A stretch of DNA of 64,000 nt from Pseudomonas cerasi. Its GTDB lineage: Bacteria; Pseudomonadota; Gammaproteobacteria; Pseudomonadales; Pseudomonadaceae. The stretch lies in NCBI RefSeq assembly GCF_900074915.1, contig NZ_LT222319.1, positions 4,621,001-4,685,000 on the forward strand, read 5' to 3'. This document shows positions 1 to 8,722 of this stretch, piece after piece. Within the stretch, counting starts at the first letter, position 1, and every line of letters begins with the position of its first letter. The translations under genes were made by a program, and so were the position numbers. The notes under the pieces are model-generated. The model was not told where the DNA came from. It searched no databases and worked only from the letters and a program-made list of their open reading frames with translations.

Positions 1-208
1 AAAATTTCATGGTCACCGCGTGGATGCTGCCATCGGCAATCCAGGGGTTCAGATGGGTATAAATCTGTTGCTGACGTTTGACCGGGCTCAGGCCGGCCAA
101 CTCGTCGCTGATGATGTTCAACTGGAAGTTGCAGCCTTCGCCTTCGACTTCCACTTTGATTTCCGGCAGCTTTCCTTCAAGGAAGCTTTTAACTTCTACG
201 GCCTGCAT
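1..208 (-). CDS. ibaG: BolA/IbaG family protein, 3' end cut by window edge
   Basis: The reading frame opens at an ATG at 208 and runs off the left edge without a stop, giving 69 of the usual 80-90 residues. The visible protein starts MQAVEVKSFLEGKLP and contains the BolA-fold segment SDELAGLSPVKRQQQIY followed by GSIHAVTMKF, as in IbaG (YrbA). IbaG binds monothiol glutaredoxins and Fe-S clusters and is linked to envelope and acid stress in enterobacteria. It follows the mla genes, its usual place just before murA. Family call is confident; the C-terminus is not visible. Confidence 0.9.
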   Translation of the reverse strand, partial: MQAVEVKSFLEGKLPEIKVEVEGEGCNFQLNIISDELAGLSPVKRQQQIYTHLNPWIADGSIHAVTMKF

Positions 209-253
209 GCTTAACCTCGATCGGCGCTGTACGCGCGCGGGTCTGGCATCATA

Positions 254-310
254 CAAAAAAAGCCCATGTTATGCGAAGCCCGACAAGCAGGTCCCGGATA
301 AAGGGCTTTT
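254..310 (-). terminator. possible rho-independent terminator after mlaB
   Basis: Read on the minus strand, AAGCCC near 308 can pair with GGGCTT near 261, followed by a run of seven T. The intervening loop is long (about 38 nt), so this is a weak call. It would separate mlaB from ibaG. Confidence 0.35.
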
Positions 311-322
311 CGATGATGCCTT

Positions 323-628
323 TCAGTGGGCGTCCAGCAGCTCGGTCAAACCTGATACGCGAGCTATCTGGCGCATGTCTTCGGGGAGTGCGCGGATGGT
401 CATCGACTTGCCCGCATCCCGGGCGTCGCGCATGAACGCCAGCAACAAGGCCAGGCCGACGCTGCTGGACTTCTCGACACCCGAACAGTCAAGCGTGAGG
501 TCTGCGAGATCACCGGACTTGATCAGTGCCGCACCCTGCTTGCGCAGTTGCGGCCCTGTACGGTAATCCAGCACACCGATCAGCCTGAGCTCACCCGGCC
601 CGACGAGGCGGACGGCAGATTCGGTCAT
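323..628 (-). CDS. mlaB: MlaB, STAS-domain subunit of the Mla phospholipid ABC transporter
   Basis: A 101-residue single STAS domain protein. The core DCSGVEKSSSVGLALLLAF lies at residues 47-65, with the serines around position 54-56 that correspond to the anti-sigma-antagonist phosphosite region. In the MlaFEDB complex MlaB sits on the cytoplasmic ATPase MlaF and supports its assembly and activity. The start overlaps the mlaC stop by four bases (ATGA), so translation is probably coupled. It is the last of five contiguous mla genes. Confidence 0.93.
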   Translation of the reverse strand: MTESAVRLVGPGELRLIGVLDYRTGPQLRKQGAALIKSGDLADLTLDCSGVEKSSSVGLALLLAFMRDARDAGKSMTIRALPEDMRQIARVSGLTELLDAH

Positions 629-1275
629 TGCACCGGCTTCTGCGTGGCATCAACGGTAGATTTGGTCTTGGCCACTTCGCCAGCCCAGTTGTTGATGGTG
701 GTATCCAGGTTGTTGCCGTTGCGCTGCATGGCATCGGCGAACTGATCACGGAACAGCTTGCCGATATTGATACCGTTGATGACAACGTTACGCACTTTCC
801 ACTCGCCGTTCAGCTTGACCAGCGTGTAGGAAACCGGATAGATCGCGCCGTTATTGCCCTTGACCTGCATGTCAACGCTGGTGCGGTCATCGCCTTCGTC
901 CTTGGCAGGTGCGACGGTGATGCCCTGGTTGTTGAATTCAAGCAAGGCGTTGCCGTAGAACTGCATCAGGCTGCGCTTGAAGTTTTCCTCGAAACGCTTC
1001 ACCTGTTCAGGGCTCGCCTTGCGGGAGTACTTCACGGTCATGATGCTTTTGGAAATGCCATCGGCATCCACGACAGGACCGACAATGCGGTTCAGTGCAT
1101 CATAGAACGCGCTTGGGTTGGCTTTGTACTGCTCGCGATTGTTCGCCAGGTCACTCAACAGTTCCTTGGTGGTGCGCTCCACCAGGTCATGAGCCGACGG
1201 GGTCGCCGCGGCATTCGCCAGCATTGGCAGAGTGGCCAGCAATACCAGCAGGCCACGGCGCAGAATAGAGATCAT
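625..1275 (-). CDS. mlaC: MlaC, periplasmic phospholipid-binding protein
   Basis: A 216-residue Ttg2D/MlaC family protein with an N-terminal signal peptide (basic RR at 6-7, hydrophobic core, likely cleavage after ANA near residue 22). It carries the family segment YGNALLEF and a C-terminal domain including VRNVVINGINIGKLFRDQF. MlaC shuttles lipid across the periplasm between the outer-membrane MlaA complex and the inner-membrane MlaFEDB complex. The gene lies 10 nt after mlaD. The C-terminal tail TKSTVDATQKPVQ is low in complexity, as is common in pseudomonads. Confidence 0.95.
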   Translation of the reverse strand: MISILRRGLLVLLATLPMLANAAATPSAHDLVERTTKELLSDLANNREQYKANPSAFYDALNRIVGPVVDADGISKSIMTVKYSRKASPEQVKRFEENFKRSLMQFYGNALLEFNNQGITVAPAKDEGDDRTSVDMQVKGNNGAIYPVSYTLVKLNGEWKVRNVVINGINIGKLFRDQFADAMQRNGNNLDTTINNWAGEVAKTKSTVDATQKPVQ

Positions 1276-1285
1276 TTGAAGCTCC

Positions 1286-1753
1286 TCACTTGGCGTCTTT
1301 ACTAACAGTATTGAGCAGGAATTTTCCGATCAGGTCTTCCAGCACCAGCGACGACTGCGTGTCATGGATAGTCCCGCCATCCTTGAGCAGCTTGTCATCG
1401 CCACCGACGCTGAGACCGATGTATTTTTCACCCAGCAAACCGGCAGTCAGAATCGACGCAGTCGAGTCCGAAGGCAGGTTATCGACCTTCTTCTGAATCT
1501 CCAGCGTGACGCGACCGGTAAAGGTATCGCGATCCAGATCGATCGCCGTCACCTTGCCGATCGTGACGCCGGCCATGCTTACTTTGGCTCTGACAGTCAA
1601 ACCGGCAATATTGTCGAAGTAGGCATAAAGTTTATAAGTGTCGGTGCTCGCGCTCGTGCTCAGACCACTGACTCGCAGGGCCAGCAGGAGCAGAGCCAGT
1701 ATCCCCGCCAGCAGGAACAGACCGACTCCGGTTTCGATGGCACGGTTTTGCAT
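1286..1753 (-). CDS. mlaD: MlaD, membrane-anchored MCE-domain subunit
   Basis: A 155-residue protein starting MQNRAIETGVGLFLLAG. It has one N-terminal membrane helix (about residues 8-28) followed by an MCE domain (about 38-117) containing the motif VSMAGVTIGKVTAIDLD. MlaD forms the hexameric lipid-binding ring of the inner-membrane Mla complex. An upstream in-frame extension exists, but the ATG at 1753 is preferred: it overlaps the mlaE stop by one base (TGATG), and the protein begins there in the family. Confidence 0.95.
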   Translation of the reverse strand: MQNRAIETGVGLFLLAGILALLLLALRVSGLSTSASTDTYKLYAYFDNIAGLTVRAKVSMAGVTIGKVTAIDLDRDTFTGRVTLEIQKKVDNLPSDSTASILTAGLLGEKYIGLSVGGDDKLLKDGGTIHDTQSSLVLEDLIGKFLLNTVSKDAK

Positions 1754-2550
1754 CAGAAATCTCCAAACATCAAAGCGGTCAAAATAAAGTCCAGTCCCAG
1801 CACGGCCAACGAGGCGTATACGACGGTTCTGGTCGTCGCGCAACTGATCCCCTCGGAAGTAGGCTCGCAATCGTAACCCTGGAAAACGGCAATCCATGTC
1901 ACCACGAAGGCAAATACGACGCTTTTGATCACCCCATTGAGCACATCGTTCGTGAAAGAAACGCTGTTCTGCATGTTCGACCAGAAAGAACCGTCATAGA
2001 CTCCGAGCCAATCGATCGCCACCCAGGAAGCCCCCCAGATACCGACCACGCTGAAAATCATCGCCAGAATCGGCAACGAGATGAAGCCGGCCCACAGACG
2101 CGGCGCAACGATGTACTTGAGTGGATCGACACCGATCATTTCAAGGCTCGACAGCTGCTCGGTGGATTTCATGTTGCCGATCTCGGCGGTCAATGCAGAC
2201 CCGGCACGACCGGCGAACAGCAAGGCCGTCACCACAGGACCGAGTTCACGCAGCAGAGTCAGGGCAACCATCTGGCCGACCGCCTGCTCCGAACCGTATT
2301 TGGTCAGGATGCTGAAGCCCTGCAACGCCAGTACCATGCCGATGAACATGCCGGACACCACAATGATGACCAGCGACATGACCCCCACCGAATACAGCTG
2401 CCTGACCAGCAATTGAAAACTGCTGCCGGCACCGCCGCGACCGAGCAGGGCATGTACCAGAAACAGACCGGAACGCCCCAGAACAGTAACAATATCAATG
2501 GCCGAACGCCCCAGCAGGCTGACCCGGTCCATCAGTGACTTATTGCGCAT
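1753..2550 (-). CDS. mlaE: MlaE, permease subunit of the Mla ABC transporter
   Basis: A 265-residue integral membrane protein of the MlaE (DUF140) family with five to six hydrophobic segments. Characteristic stretches are GSEQAVGQMVALTLLRELGP and the cytoplasmic loop LFAGRAGSALTAEIGNMKSTEQ. The dimer forms the lipid conduit of MlaFEDB. The gene shares single-base TGATG overlaps with mlaF upstream and mlaD downstream, so the three products are probably made by coupled translation. Confidence 0.96.
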   Translation of the reverse strand: MRNKSLMDRVSLLGRSAIDIVTVLGRSGLFLVHALLGRGGAGSSFQLLVRQLYSVGVMSLVIIVVSGMFIGMVLALQGFSILTKYGSEQAVGQMVALTLLRELGPVVTALLFAGRAGSALTAEIGNMKSTEQLSSLEMIGVDPLKYIVAPRLWAGFISLPILAMIFSVVGIWGASWVAIDWLGVYDGSFWSNMQNSVSFTNDVLNGVIKSVVFAFVVTWIAVFQGYDCEPTSEGISCATTRTVVYASLAVLGLDFILTALMFGDF

Positions 2551-3359
2551 CAGCGCTTCCCCAATAGATCTTCGCGAAAATCCGGCGCCGGATAGTGGAA
2601 CGGTACAGGGCCGTCCGGCTCGCCGGTCATGAATTGACGAATACGTGGATTGTCCGAGGACATCAGTTCCTGCGGCGTACCCTGCCCCAGCACCTGCCCG
2701 TCGCCGACGACATATAGATAGTCGGCAATGCTCGCAGTCTCGCTGAGGTCATGGGACACCACGATGCTGGTGATACCCAGTGCGTCGTTAAGCAGCCGGA
2801 TCAGACGCACCAGCACCCCCATCGCAATAGGGTCCTGCCCGACAAAAGGCTCGTCATACATGAGAATCTGCGGATCGAGAGCGATTGCGCGCGCCAGCGC
2901 GACACGACGCTTCATGCCGCCCGATAATTCGTCCGGCATCAGTTCCACCGCGCCGCGCAGGCCCACGGCCTGAAGCTTGAGCAGAACGATGTCGCGGATC
3001 ATTTCTTCCGGCAGCTCGGTGTGCACGCGCAGGGGAAAGGCGACGTTTTCGAAAACATCCAGATCGGTAAACAGTGCACCGCTCTGAAATAAAACGCCCA
3101 TCTGCTTGCGGGCATCGAACAGATCACTGCGCGACAGCTCCGGCAGATTCTGGCCATTGACCCACACCTGCCCCTCGCTCGGGCGCAACTGGGCACCCAT
3201 CAGGCGCAACAGGGTGGTCTTGCCGCAACCTGACGGCCCCATGATCCCGGTAACCTTGCCGCGCGGAATACGAATATCAACGTTATTGAAAATGCTGCGC
3301 GCACCGCGTTTGAAAGACACACCTTTCAACTCGACCGCATAGGCGTCATCAGGACTCAT
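2550..3359 (-). CDS. mlaF: MlaF, ATPase subunit of the Mla phospholipid transporter
   Basis: A 269-residue ABC ATPase with Walker A GPSGCGKTT (41-49), signature LSGGM (145-149) and Walker B ILMYDEP (165-171). It is closest to the MlaF/Ttg2A family. It powers lipid movement between the membranes, keeping phospholipid out of the outer leaflet; in P. putida the same genes (ttg2) were described in toluene tolerance. It is the first gene of the operon, starting 87 nt downstream of a sigma-70-like promoter. Confidence 0.96.
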   Translation of the reverse strand: MSPDDAYAVELKGVSFKRGARSIFNNVDIRIPRGKVTGIMGPSGCGKTTLLRLMGAQLRPSEGQVWVNGQNLPELSRSDLFDARKQMGVLFQSGALFTDLDVFENVAFPLRVHTELPEEMIRDIVLLKLQAVGLRGAVELMPDELSGGMKRRVALARAIALDPQILMYDEPFVGQDPIAMGVLVRLIRLLNDALGITSIVVSHDLSETASIADYLYVVGDGQVLGQGTPQELMSSDNPRIRQFMTGEPDGPVPFHYPAPDFREDLLGKR

Positions 3360-3445
3360 CTAAACTCCTTGCGATACAGCTTCCGCCTTGAGCCGCCGGT
3401 TTTTGAACACCGACAGGCTGTCCAGGCGTGCCGAACAGGCCGCGA

Positions 3446-3474
3446 ACTATATCACCGCAGCCACCCGCCCCCAA
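3446..3474 (-). promoter_or_regulatory. predicted sigma-70 promoter of the mla operon
   Basis: On the minus strand a -35 element TTGGGG (3474-3469) is separated by exactly 17 bases from a -10 element TATAGT (3451-3446), about 87 nt before the mlaF start. The spacing is ideal and the -10 is good. The -35 matches only partly. Confidence 0.5.
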
Positions 3475-3624
3475 GAAGAGAACCGAGCGGTTCAGGTATT
3501 CGCTGAATTATTCTGTACCACAATGTTATGGCCACAGGCTTGAATACAGACCCGCAGGTACGTAGGAAATTCGTTTAAAAACAACACAACGACGATCAGA
3601 CGTGAGGGAATCGTTCATTACCGC

Positions 3625-3630
3625 TATAAT
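3625..3630 (+). promoter_or_regulatory. perfect -10 hexamer before kdsD
   Basis: TATAAT lies 34 nt upstream of the kdsD ATG. No convincing -35 is found 16-18 bases upstream, so it may need an activator or act as a weak promoter for the kds-lpt operon. Confidence 0.4.
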
Positions 3631-3663
3631 CGCCGCCTTTCAGCAGGCTGACCCTTTCCAGAC

Positions 3664-4638
3664 ATGAACCAATCCAGTGACCTGATCCAATCGGCGCAAC
3701 GCACCATTCGCCTTGAGATAGAAGCCATGCAAGGCTTGCTTGAACGTCTTGACGGCGATTTCGTGCGCGCGTGCGAAATGATCCTTGCCAGCAAAGGGCG
3801 CGTGGTCGTGGTCGGCATGGGCAAGTCCGGACATATCGGCAACAAGATCGCTGCCACGCTGGCGAGCACGGGCACCACCTCTTTTTTCGTGCATCCGGCC
3901 GAAGCCAGCCATGGCGACATGGGCATGATCACCCGTGACGACATCATCCTGGCCTTGTCGAACTCTGGCAGCACCAACGAAATCGTCACCCTGCTGCCAC
4001 TGATCAAGCGCCTGGGCATAAAGATGATTAGCCTGACCGGCGACCCCGAGTCCATTCTGGCCAAGGCTGCCGACATCAACCTCAACGCGCATGTCGTGCA
4101 TGAGGCCTGCCCGCTCAACCTGGCACCGACGTCCTCGACAACCGCCGCACTGGTCATGGGCGACGCCCTCGCCGTAGCGCTGCTCGACGCCCGCGGTTTC
4201 ACCGCCGAAGATTTCGCATTCTCCCATCCGGGCGGCGCATTGGGTCGTCGCCTGCTGCTCAAGGTCGAGAATGTGATGCACTCCGGCGAATCACTGCCCA
4301 GCGTGCAACGCGGTACCTTGCTGCGCGACGCACTGCTTGAAATGACTCGTAAAGGTCTGGGCATGACCGCCATCGTCGAAGCCGATGGCACCCTGGCCGG
4401 CATCTTCACGGACGGTGACTTGCGCCGGACGCTGGACCGCCCTGTCGATATCCGCCAGACAATCATCGATGAGGTCATGACGCTTCATGGCAAGACCGCC
4501 CATGCCGAGATGCTCGCCGCCGAGGCGCTGAAAATCATGGAGGACAACAAAATCAGTGCGCTTGTTGTCGTAGACCAGAACGACCGGCCGGTTGGCGCAT
4601 TCAACCTGCAGGATCTCCTGCGCGCAGGCGTCATGTAA
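3664..4638 (+). CDS. kdsD: D-arabinose 5-phosphate isomerase
   Basis: A 324-residue KpsF/GutQ family sugar isomerase converting D-ribulose 5-phosphate to D-arabinose 5-phosphate, the first committed step to KDO for LPS. An SIS domain occupies roughly residues 40-175, with GMGKSGHIGNK at 51-61, HPAEASHGDMG at 77-87 and NSGSTNE at 100-106. Two CBS domains follow, one around 210-260 and one to the C-terminus. The stop overlaps the next ATG (TAATG). It is the first gene of a KDO/LPS-export operon. Confidence 0.96.
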   Translation: MNQSSDLIQSAQRTIRLEIEAMQGLLERLDGDFVRACEMILASKGRVVVVGMGKSGHIGNKIAATLASTGTTSFFVHPAEASHGDMGMITRDDIILALSNSGSTNEIVTLLPLIKRLGIKMISLTGDPESILAKAADINLNAHVVHEACPLNLAPTSSTTAALVMGDALAVALLDARGFTAEDFAFSHPGGALGRRLLLKVENVMHSGESLPSVQRGTLLRDALLEMTRKGLGMTAIVEADGTLAGIFTDGDLRRTLDRPVDIRQTIIDEVMTLHGKTAHAEMLAAEALKIMEDNKISALVVVDQNDRPVGAFNLQDLLRAGVM

Positions 4639-5177
4639 TGGAAACCGAAATAATGACCCAGGATCTCATGCAACGCGGCAAGGCCATCAAGCTGGCAGTC
4701 TTCGACGTCGATGGCGTGCTGACCGATGGCCGCCTTTACTTCATGGAAGACGGCAGCGAGATCAAGACATTCAATACCCTCGACGGCCAAGGCATTAAAA
4801 TGCTGATAGCCTCGGGCGTCACCACGGCGATCATCAGTGGCCGCAAGACCGCGATAGTCGAGCGCCGGGCAAAGAGCCTGGGCATTGAACACCTGTTCCA
4901 GGGACGTGAAGACAAACTGGTAGTGCTGGACAAGTTGCTGGCAGAACTCAATCTGAGTTACGAACAGGTCGCCTATCTGGGTGATGATCTGCCAGACTTG
5001 CCCGTCATCAGACGCGTTGGTCTGGGCATGGCAGTGGCCAATGCTGCCGGCTTTGTACGCGAGCATGCACACGGGATAACCAGGGCGCGAGGCGGCGAAG
5101 GTGCAGCGCGCGAATTCTGCGAACTGATTCTGAGTGCGCAAGGCAACCTTGAAGCGGCTCACTCCGCCTATTTATAG
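4638..5177 (+). CDS. kdsC: KDO 8-phosphate phosphatase
   Basis: A 179-residue HAD-superfamily (subclass C0) phosphatase that releases KDO from KDO-8-phosphate. Motif I is FDVDGVLTDG (D23 nucleophile, D25 acid/base), motif II is the ISGRKT segment and motif IV is YLGDDLPDLPV. The ATG at 4638 overlaps the kdsD stop. A second in-frame ATG at 4653 is a possible start, but the coupled overlap favours 4638. Confidence 0.94.
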   Translation: METEIMTQDLMQRGKAIKLAVFDVDGVLTDGRLYFMEDGSEIKTFNTLDGQGIKMLIASGVTTAIISGRKTAIVERRAKSLGIEHLFQGREDKLVVLDKLLAELNLSYEQVAYLGDDLPDLPVIRRVGLGMAVANAAGFVREHAHGITRARGGEGAAREFCELILSAQGNLEAAHSAYL

Positions 5178-5185
5178 AAGCCATT

Positions 5186-5758
5186 ATGTTCACTAAAAAA
5201 ATTCGCAAGTTCCTGCTTCTCGGGGTACTGGCGCTGCTGCTGGCAGCGGTCGGCTACTGGAACATCAGCCCGGAAAGCTTCATGGATCAACCGGTCTCGA
5301 CGGTCGACGACACTGTCATCGACTACTATGCAATCAACGCCCACAGCGTTCAGTACCTGCCCGACGGCACGCTTCAGTACGACATGACCTCCGACAAGGT
5401 GGAGCATGTGAAAGCCACTGACGTGACCCTGCTGACCACGCCCGACCTGCACATGTACCGCGGCGGCGAGTTTCCCTGGCACGTGCAGAGCAAGAAAGGC
5501 GAGGTTTCGTCCGGCGGCGACCAGGTCGAGCTGATCGATTCCGTGCGCGTTGAACGCACCGATGAAAAACAACGTACGACTATCATCACCAGTAGTCGCA
5601 TGACCGTATTCCCTCAGAAGCAATATGCGCAGACCGACCAAGACGTTAGAATCGACGGCGCAGGCGGTGTGACCACGGCCAAGGGAATGAAAGCGTATTT
5701 GAAAGACAGCAGGATGGACCTGCTGTCCAACGTAAGAGGACAGTATGAGGCTCGTTAA
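5186..5758 (+). CDS. lptC: LptC, inner-membrane LPS transport protein
   Basis: A 190-residue bitopic protein with a basic N-terminus (MFTKKIRKF), one transmembrane helix at about 9-27 and a periplasmic beta-jellyroll (YrbK domain). LptC receives LPS from the LptB2FG extractor and hands it to LptA. The last 14 bases overlap the start of lptA, consistent with coupled translation. Confidence 0.94.
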   Translation: MFTKKIRKFLLLGVLALLLAAVGYWNISPESFMDQPVSTVDDTVIDYYAINAHSVQYLPDGTLQYDMTSDKVEHVKATDVTLLTTPDLHMYRGGEFPWHVQSKKGEVSSGGDQVELIDSVRVERTDEKQRTTIITSSRMTVFPQKQYAQTDQDVRIDGAGGVTTAKGMKAYLKDSRMDLLSNVRGQYEAR

Positions 5759-6293
5759 AACTCTTCCTTTATTGCTCGGCCTGGGCGCAGCACTGGGAAG
5801 CGCGAGCGCCTGGTCCCTGCCAACCGACCGAGATCAGCCTATTCACATCCAGTCTGACGATGCTCAGCTCGATGACAAGAAAGGCGTGGCGACTTACAAG
5901 GGCAATGTCATCATCACTCAGGGCTCGATGAAAATCACGGGCAACACCGTGACGATCACGCGTAATGCCCAGGGCGAAGTCGACGTATTCACCTCGGTCG
6001 GCAATCTGGCCTACTACGAGCAGAAGCCTGCCGTGGACAAGCCGATCGTGCAGGCCTATGCCGTCACCATTCAGTATTACGCCGGCCAGGACCGTATCGT
6101 CCTGATCGACAAGGCCAAGGTCATCAATGATGGCAACACCTCGGAAGGCGAGAAAATCGTCTATGACACGGTCAGACAGGTCGTCAGTGCCGGCCGGGCC
6201 AATGGCGGTGCCAAGGTGACTACACCACGTCCGCGTATCGACATGGTCATCCAGCCGAAAAAGAAAACCGATCAACCTCAGAAGGCCCAGTAA
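5745..6293 (+). CDS. lptA: LptA, periplasmic LPS bridge protein
   Basis: A 182-residue OstA/LptA family protein with a signal peptide ending near residue 22 (SASA). The domain contains IHIQSDDAQLDDKKGVATYK and the repeated turns of the jellyroll, and ends in a lysine-rich tail (QPKKKTDQPQKAQ). LptA oligomers span the periplasm between LptC and LptD. The stop is directly followed by the lptB ATG with no gap. Confidence 0.95.
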   Translation: MRLVKTLPLLLGLGAALGSASAWSLPTDRDQPIHIQSDDAQLDDKKGVATYKGNVIITQGSMKITGNTVTITRNAQGEVDVFTSVGNLAYYEQKPAVDKPIVQAYAVTIQYYAGQDRIVLIDKAKVINDGNTSEGEKIVYDTVRQVVSAGRANGGAKVTTPRPRIDMVIQPKKKTDQPQKAQ

Positions 6294-7019
6294 ATGGCGA
6301 CGCTCAAAGCCCAGCATCTGGCTAAAAGCTACAAAAGCCGGCAGGTCGTGCGCGATGTGAGCATCTCCATCGACAGCGGCCAGATCGTCGGCCTGCTGGG
6401 CCCGAACGGCGCCGGCAAGACCACCTGCTTCTACATGATCGTGGGTCTGGTCCAGGCTGATCAGGGTCGTGTGCTGATTGACGATCTGGATGTCAGCCAT
6501 CAACCCATGCACGGTCGCGCCCGCGCGGGTATCGGCTACCTGCCACAGGAAGCCTCGATCTTCCGCAAGCTCTCGGTGTCCGACAACATCATGGCGATTC
6601 TCGAGACCCGCAAGGAGCTCGACGCCGGTGCACGCCGCAAGGAACTGGAAAGCCTTCTGCAGGAGTTCCACATCACCCATATCCGCGACAACCTGGGCAT
6701 GAGCCTGTCGGGTGGTGAACGTCGCCGTGTGGAAATCGCCCGAGCCCTGGCCACCGCGCCGAAATTCATCCTGCTGGATGAACCATTCGCAGGTGTCGAC
6801 CCTATTTCGGTAGGCGACATCAAGCAGATCATTCACCATCTCAAGGCCAAGGGTATCGGTGTACTGATCACCGACCACAACGTCCGGGAAACACTGGATA
6901 TCTGCGAAACGGCCTACATCGTCAACGATGGACAGCTGATTGCGGAAGGCGACTCCGAGACCATTCTGGCGAACCAGCTGGTGAAAGAGGTCTACCTCGG
7001 CCACGAGTTCCGCCTTTAA
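6294..7019 (+). CDS. lptB: LptB, LPS export ATPase
   Basis: A 241-residue ABC ATPase with Walker A GPNGAGKTT (36-44), signature LSGGERRRVEIARAL (near 138), Walker B FILLDEPFAGVDP and the switch histidine in ITDHNVRETL. It drives LPS extraction together with LptFG. It is the last gene of the kds-lpt group and sits directly upstream of rpoN, as in many gammaproteobacteria. Confidence 0.97.
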   Translation: MATLKAQHLAKSYKSRQVVRDVSISIDSGQIVGLLGPNGAGKTTCFYMIVGLVQADQGRVLIDDLDVSHQPMHGRARAGIGYLPQEASIFRKLSVSDNIMAILETRKELDAGARRKELESLLQEFHITHIRDNLGMSLSGGERRRVEIARALATAPKFILLDEPFAGVDPISVGDIKQIIHHLKAKGIGVLITDHNVRETLDICETAYIVNDGQLIAEGDSETILANQLVKEVYLGHEFRL

Positions 7020-7067
7020 TCGACTGCCCCTTTGCGCTTCGCAGCCGATTGATGCCTACGCAGTGTA

Positions 7068-7133
7068 TTGACAACATTTTATTTGTCATATCACTCTAGG
7101 CAAATGCACAGGTTTCAGGCATATAATTTGCTT
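7068..7133 (+). promoter_or_regulatory. rpoN promoter region with a sigma-54-like -24/-12 element
   Basis: Between lptB and rpoN lies AGGCATATAATTTGCTT (7117-7133). It has GG and GC exactly ten bases apart and matches the sigma-54 consensus TGGCAC-N5-TTGC at GGCA and TTGC. The same stretch contains TATAAT (7122-7127), so a sigma-70 -10 overlaps it. A perfect -35 TTGACA occurs at 7068-7073 but has only a poor -10 at the right distance. Autoregulation of rpoN is known in P. putida; whether this element serves it here is inference. Confidence 0.45.
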
Positions 7134-7202
7134 AAGTTGGCGCCACGGCGCCTGTAGTAGATGGCGCATGCGCGCCGGCGAATAAGGTGTTTAGCCCCTG
7201 CC

Positions 7203-8696
7203 ATGAAACCATCGCTAGTCTTGAGAATGGGCCAGCAGCTGACGATGACACCGCAGCTGCAACAGGCAATCCGCTTACTTCAGCTTTCAACTCTGGATCT
7301 TCAGCAGGAGATCCAGGAAGCGCTGGAGTCAAACCCTATGCTGGAGCGGCAGGAAGAAGGCGACGACTTCGACAACTCCGACCCGCTTGCCGACAACATC
7401 GAACAAAAGCCCAACCCCGACGTTCAGGAACCGACCTATCAGGAATCCGCGCCTACCGTGGACAATCTTGAAGACGGTGAATGGAACGAGCGCATTCCCA
7501 ACGAGCTGCCCGTCGATACCGCATGGGAAGACATCTACCAGACCAGCGCCAGCAGCCTGCCAAGCAACGATGACGACGAGTGGGACTTCACCACACGCAC
7601 CTCCGCCGGTGAAAGCCTGCAAAGCCACCTGCTGTGGCAGTTGAATGTTGCGCCGATGTCCGACAAGGACCGTCTGGTGGCGGTCACGCTGATCGACTGC
7701 ATCAACAATCAGGGCTACCTCGACGAGACGCTCGATGAGATTCTCGAGTCGTTCGACCCTGAGCTGGACATCGAGCTCGACGAGATCGAAGCCGTACTAC
7801 ATCGCATCCAGCAGTTCGAACCTGCCGGCATCGGTGCTCGCAATCTGAGCGAATGCCTGCTGCTGCAACTGCGCCAGCTGCCAGCGAAAACGCCGTGGCT
7901 GACAGAAGCACAGCGCCTGGTCAGCGACTACATCGATCTGCTCGGAAGCCGCGACTACGGCCAGCTGATGCGGCGCATGAAGCTCAAGGAAGACGAGCTG
8001 CGCCAGGTCATCGAGCTGGTGCAAAGCCTCAACCCGCGTCCAGGCTCGCAGATCGAATCCACCGAAGCCGAATACGTCATTCCGGACGTGATCGTGCGCA
8101 AGGACAACGAACGCTGGCTGGTCGAACTCAATCAGGAGTCGGTGCCACGCCTGCGAGTCAATCCGCAATACGCGGGCTTCGTGCGGCGCGCTGACACTAG
8201 CGCAGACAACACCTTCATGCGTAATCAGTTGCAGGAAGCGCGCTGGTTCATCAAAAGCCTGCAAAGCCGCAACGAAACACTGATGAAGGTCGCCACGCAG
8301 ATCGTCGAACACCAGCGCGGTTTCCTCGAGTACGGCGACGAGGCCATGAAGCCGCTCGTCCTGCACGACATTGCCGAGGCAGTGGGCATGCACGAATCGA
8401 CCATCTCGCGGGTGACCACGCAGAAATTCATGCACACCCCACGTGGCATTTACGAGCTGAAATACTTCTTCTCAAGCCATGTGAGCACCTCCGAGGGCGG
8501 CGAATGCTCGTCCACGGCAATTCGCGCAATCATCAAAAAACTGGTTGCGGCGGAAAATCAGAAAAAGCCGTTGAGTGATAGCAAGATCGCTGGTTTACTG
8601 GAGGCACAAGGCATTCAAGTAGCCCGTCGCACAGTCGCCAAGTACCGTGAGTCTCTCGGGATCGCCCCTTCCAGTGAGCGTAAGCGACTGATGTGA
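7203..8696 (+). CDS. rpoN: RNA polymerase sigma-54 factor
   Basis: A 497-residue sigma-54. The glutamine/leucine-rich region I is at residues 1-50 (MKPSLVLRMGQQLTMTPQLQ). An acidic region II follows, then the core-binding region, the helix-turn-helix, and the RpoN box ARRTVAKYRE at about 474-483 that reads the -24 element. The ATG at 7203 is chosen over an upstream in-frame start because the protein begins MKPSLVL in the family. RpoN controls nitrogen assimilation, motility and, in plant pathogens, type III secretion. It heads the usual rpoN-hpf-ptsN-rapZ-ptsO cluster. Confidence 0.97.
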   Translation: MKPSLVLRMGQQLTMTPQLQQAIRLLQLSTLDLQQEIQEALESNPMLERQEEGDDFDNSDPLADNIEQKPNPDVQEPTYQESAPTVDNLEDGEWNERIPNELPVDTAWEDIYQTSASSLPSNDDDEWDFTTRTSAGESLQSHLLWQLNVAPMSDKDRLVAVTLIDCINNQGYLDETLDEILESFDPELDIELDEIEAVLHRIQQFEPAGIGARNLSECLLLQLRQLPAKTPWLTEAQRLVSDYIDLLGSRDYGQLMRRMKLKEDELRQVIELVQSLNPRPGSQIESTEAEYVIPDVIVRKDNERWLVELNQESVPRLRVNPQYAGFVRRADTSADNTFMRNQLQEARWFIKSLQSRNETLMKVATQIVEHQRGFLEYGDEAMKPLVLHDIAEAVGMHESTISRVTTQKFMHTPRGIYELKYFFSSHVSTSEGGECSSTAIRAIIKKLVAAENQKKPLSDSKIAGLLEAQGIQVARRTVAKYRESLGIAPSSERKRLM

Positions 8697-8722
8697 TGCA
8701 GGCCGAGCCACAGCGTCCCAGT

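Larger units (their letters stand above)
3360..3663. other. divergent intergenic region between mlaF and kdsD
   Basis: About 300 bases without a gene separate two divergent envelope operons. The stretch holds one promoter-like element for each direction (listed separately) and no reading frame I would support. The AGGAG just before the mlaF start is its ribosome-binding site. Confidence 0.7.

Noticed and set aside
1753..1897. N-terminal extension of mlaD into mlaE
   Set aside because: It overlaps mlaE by 48 codons and precedes the membrane anchor; the ATG at the TGATG junction fits the family.
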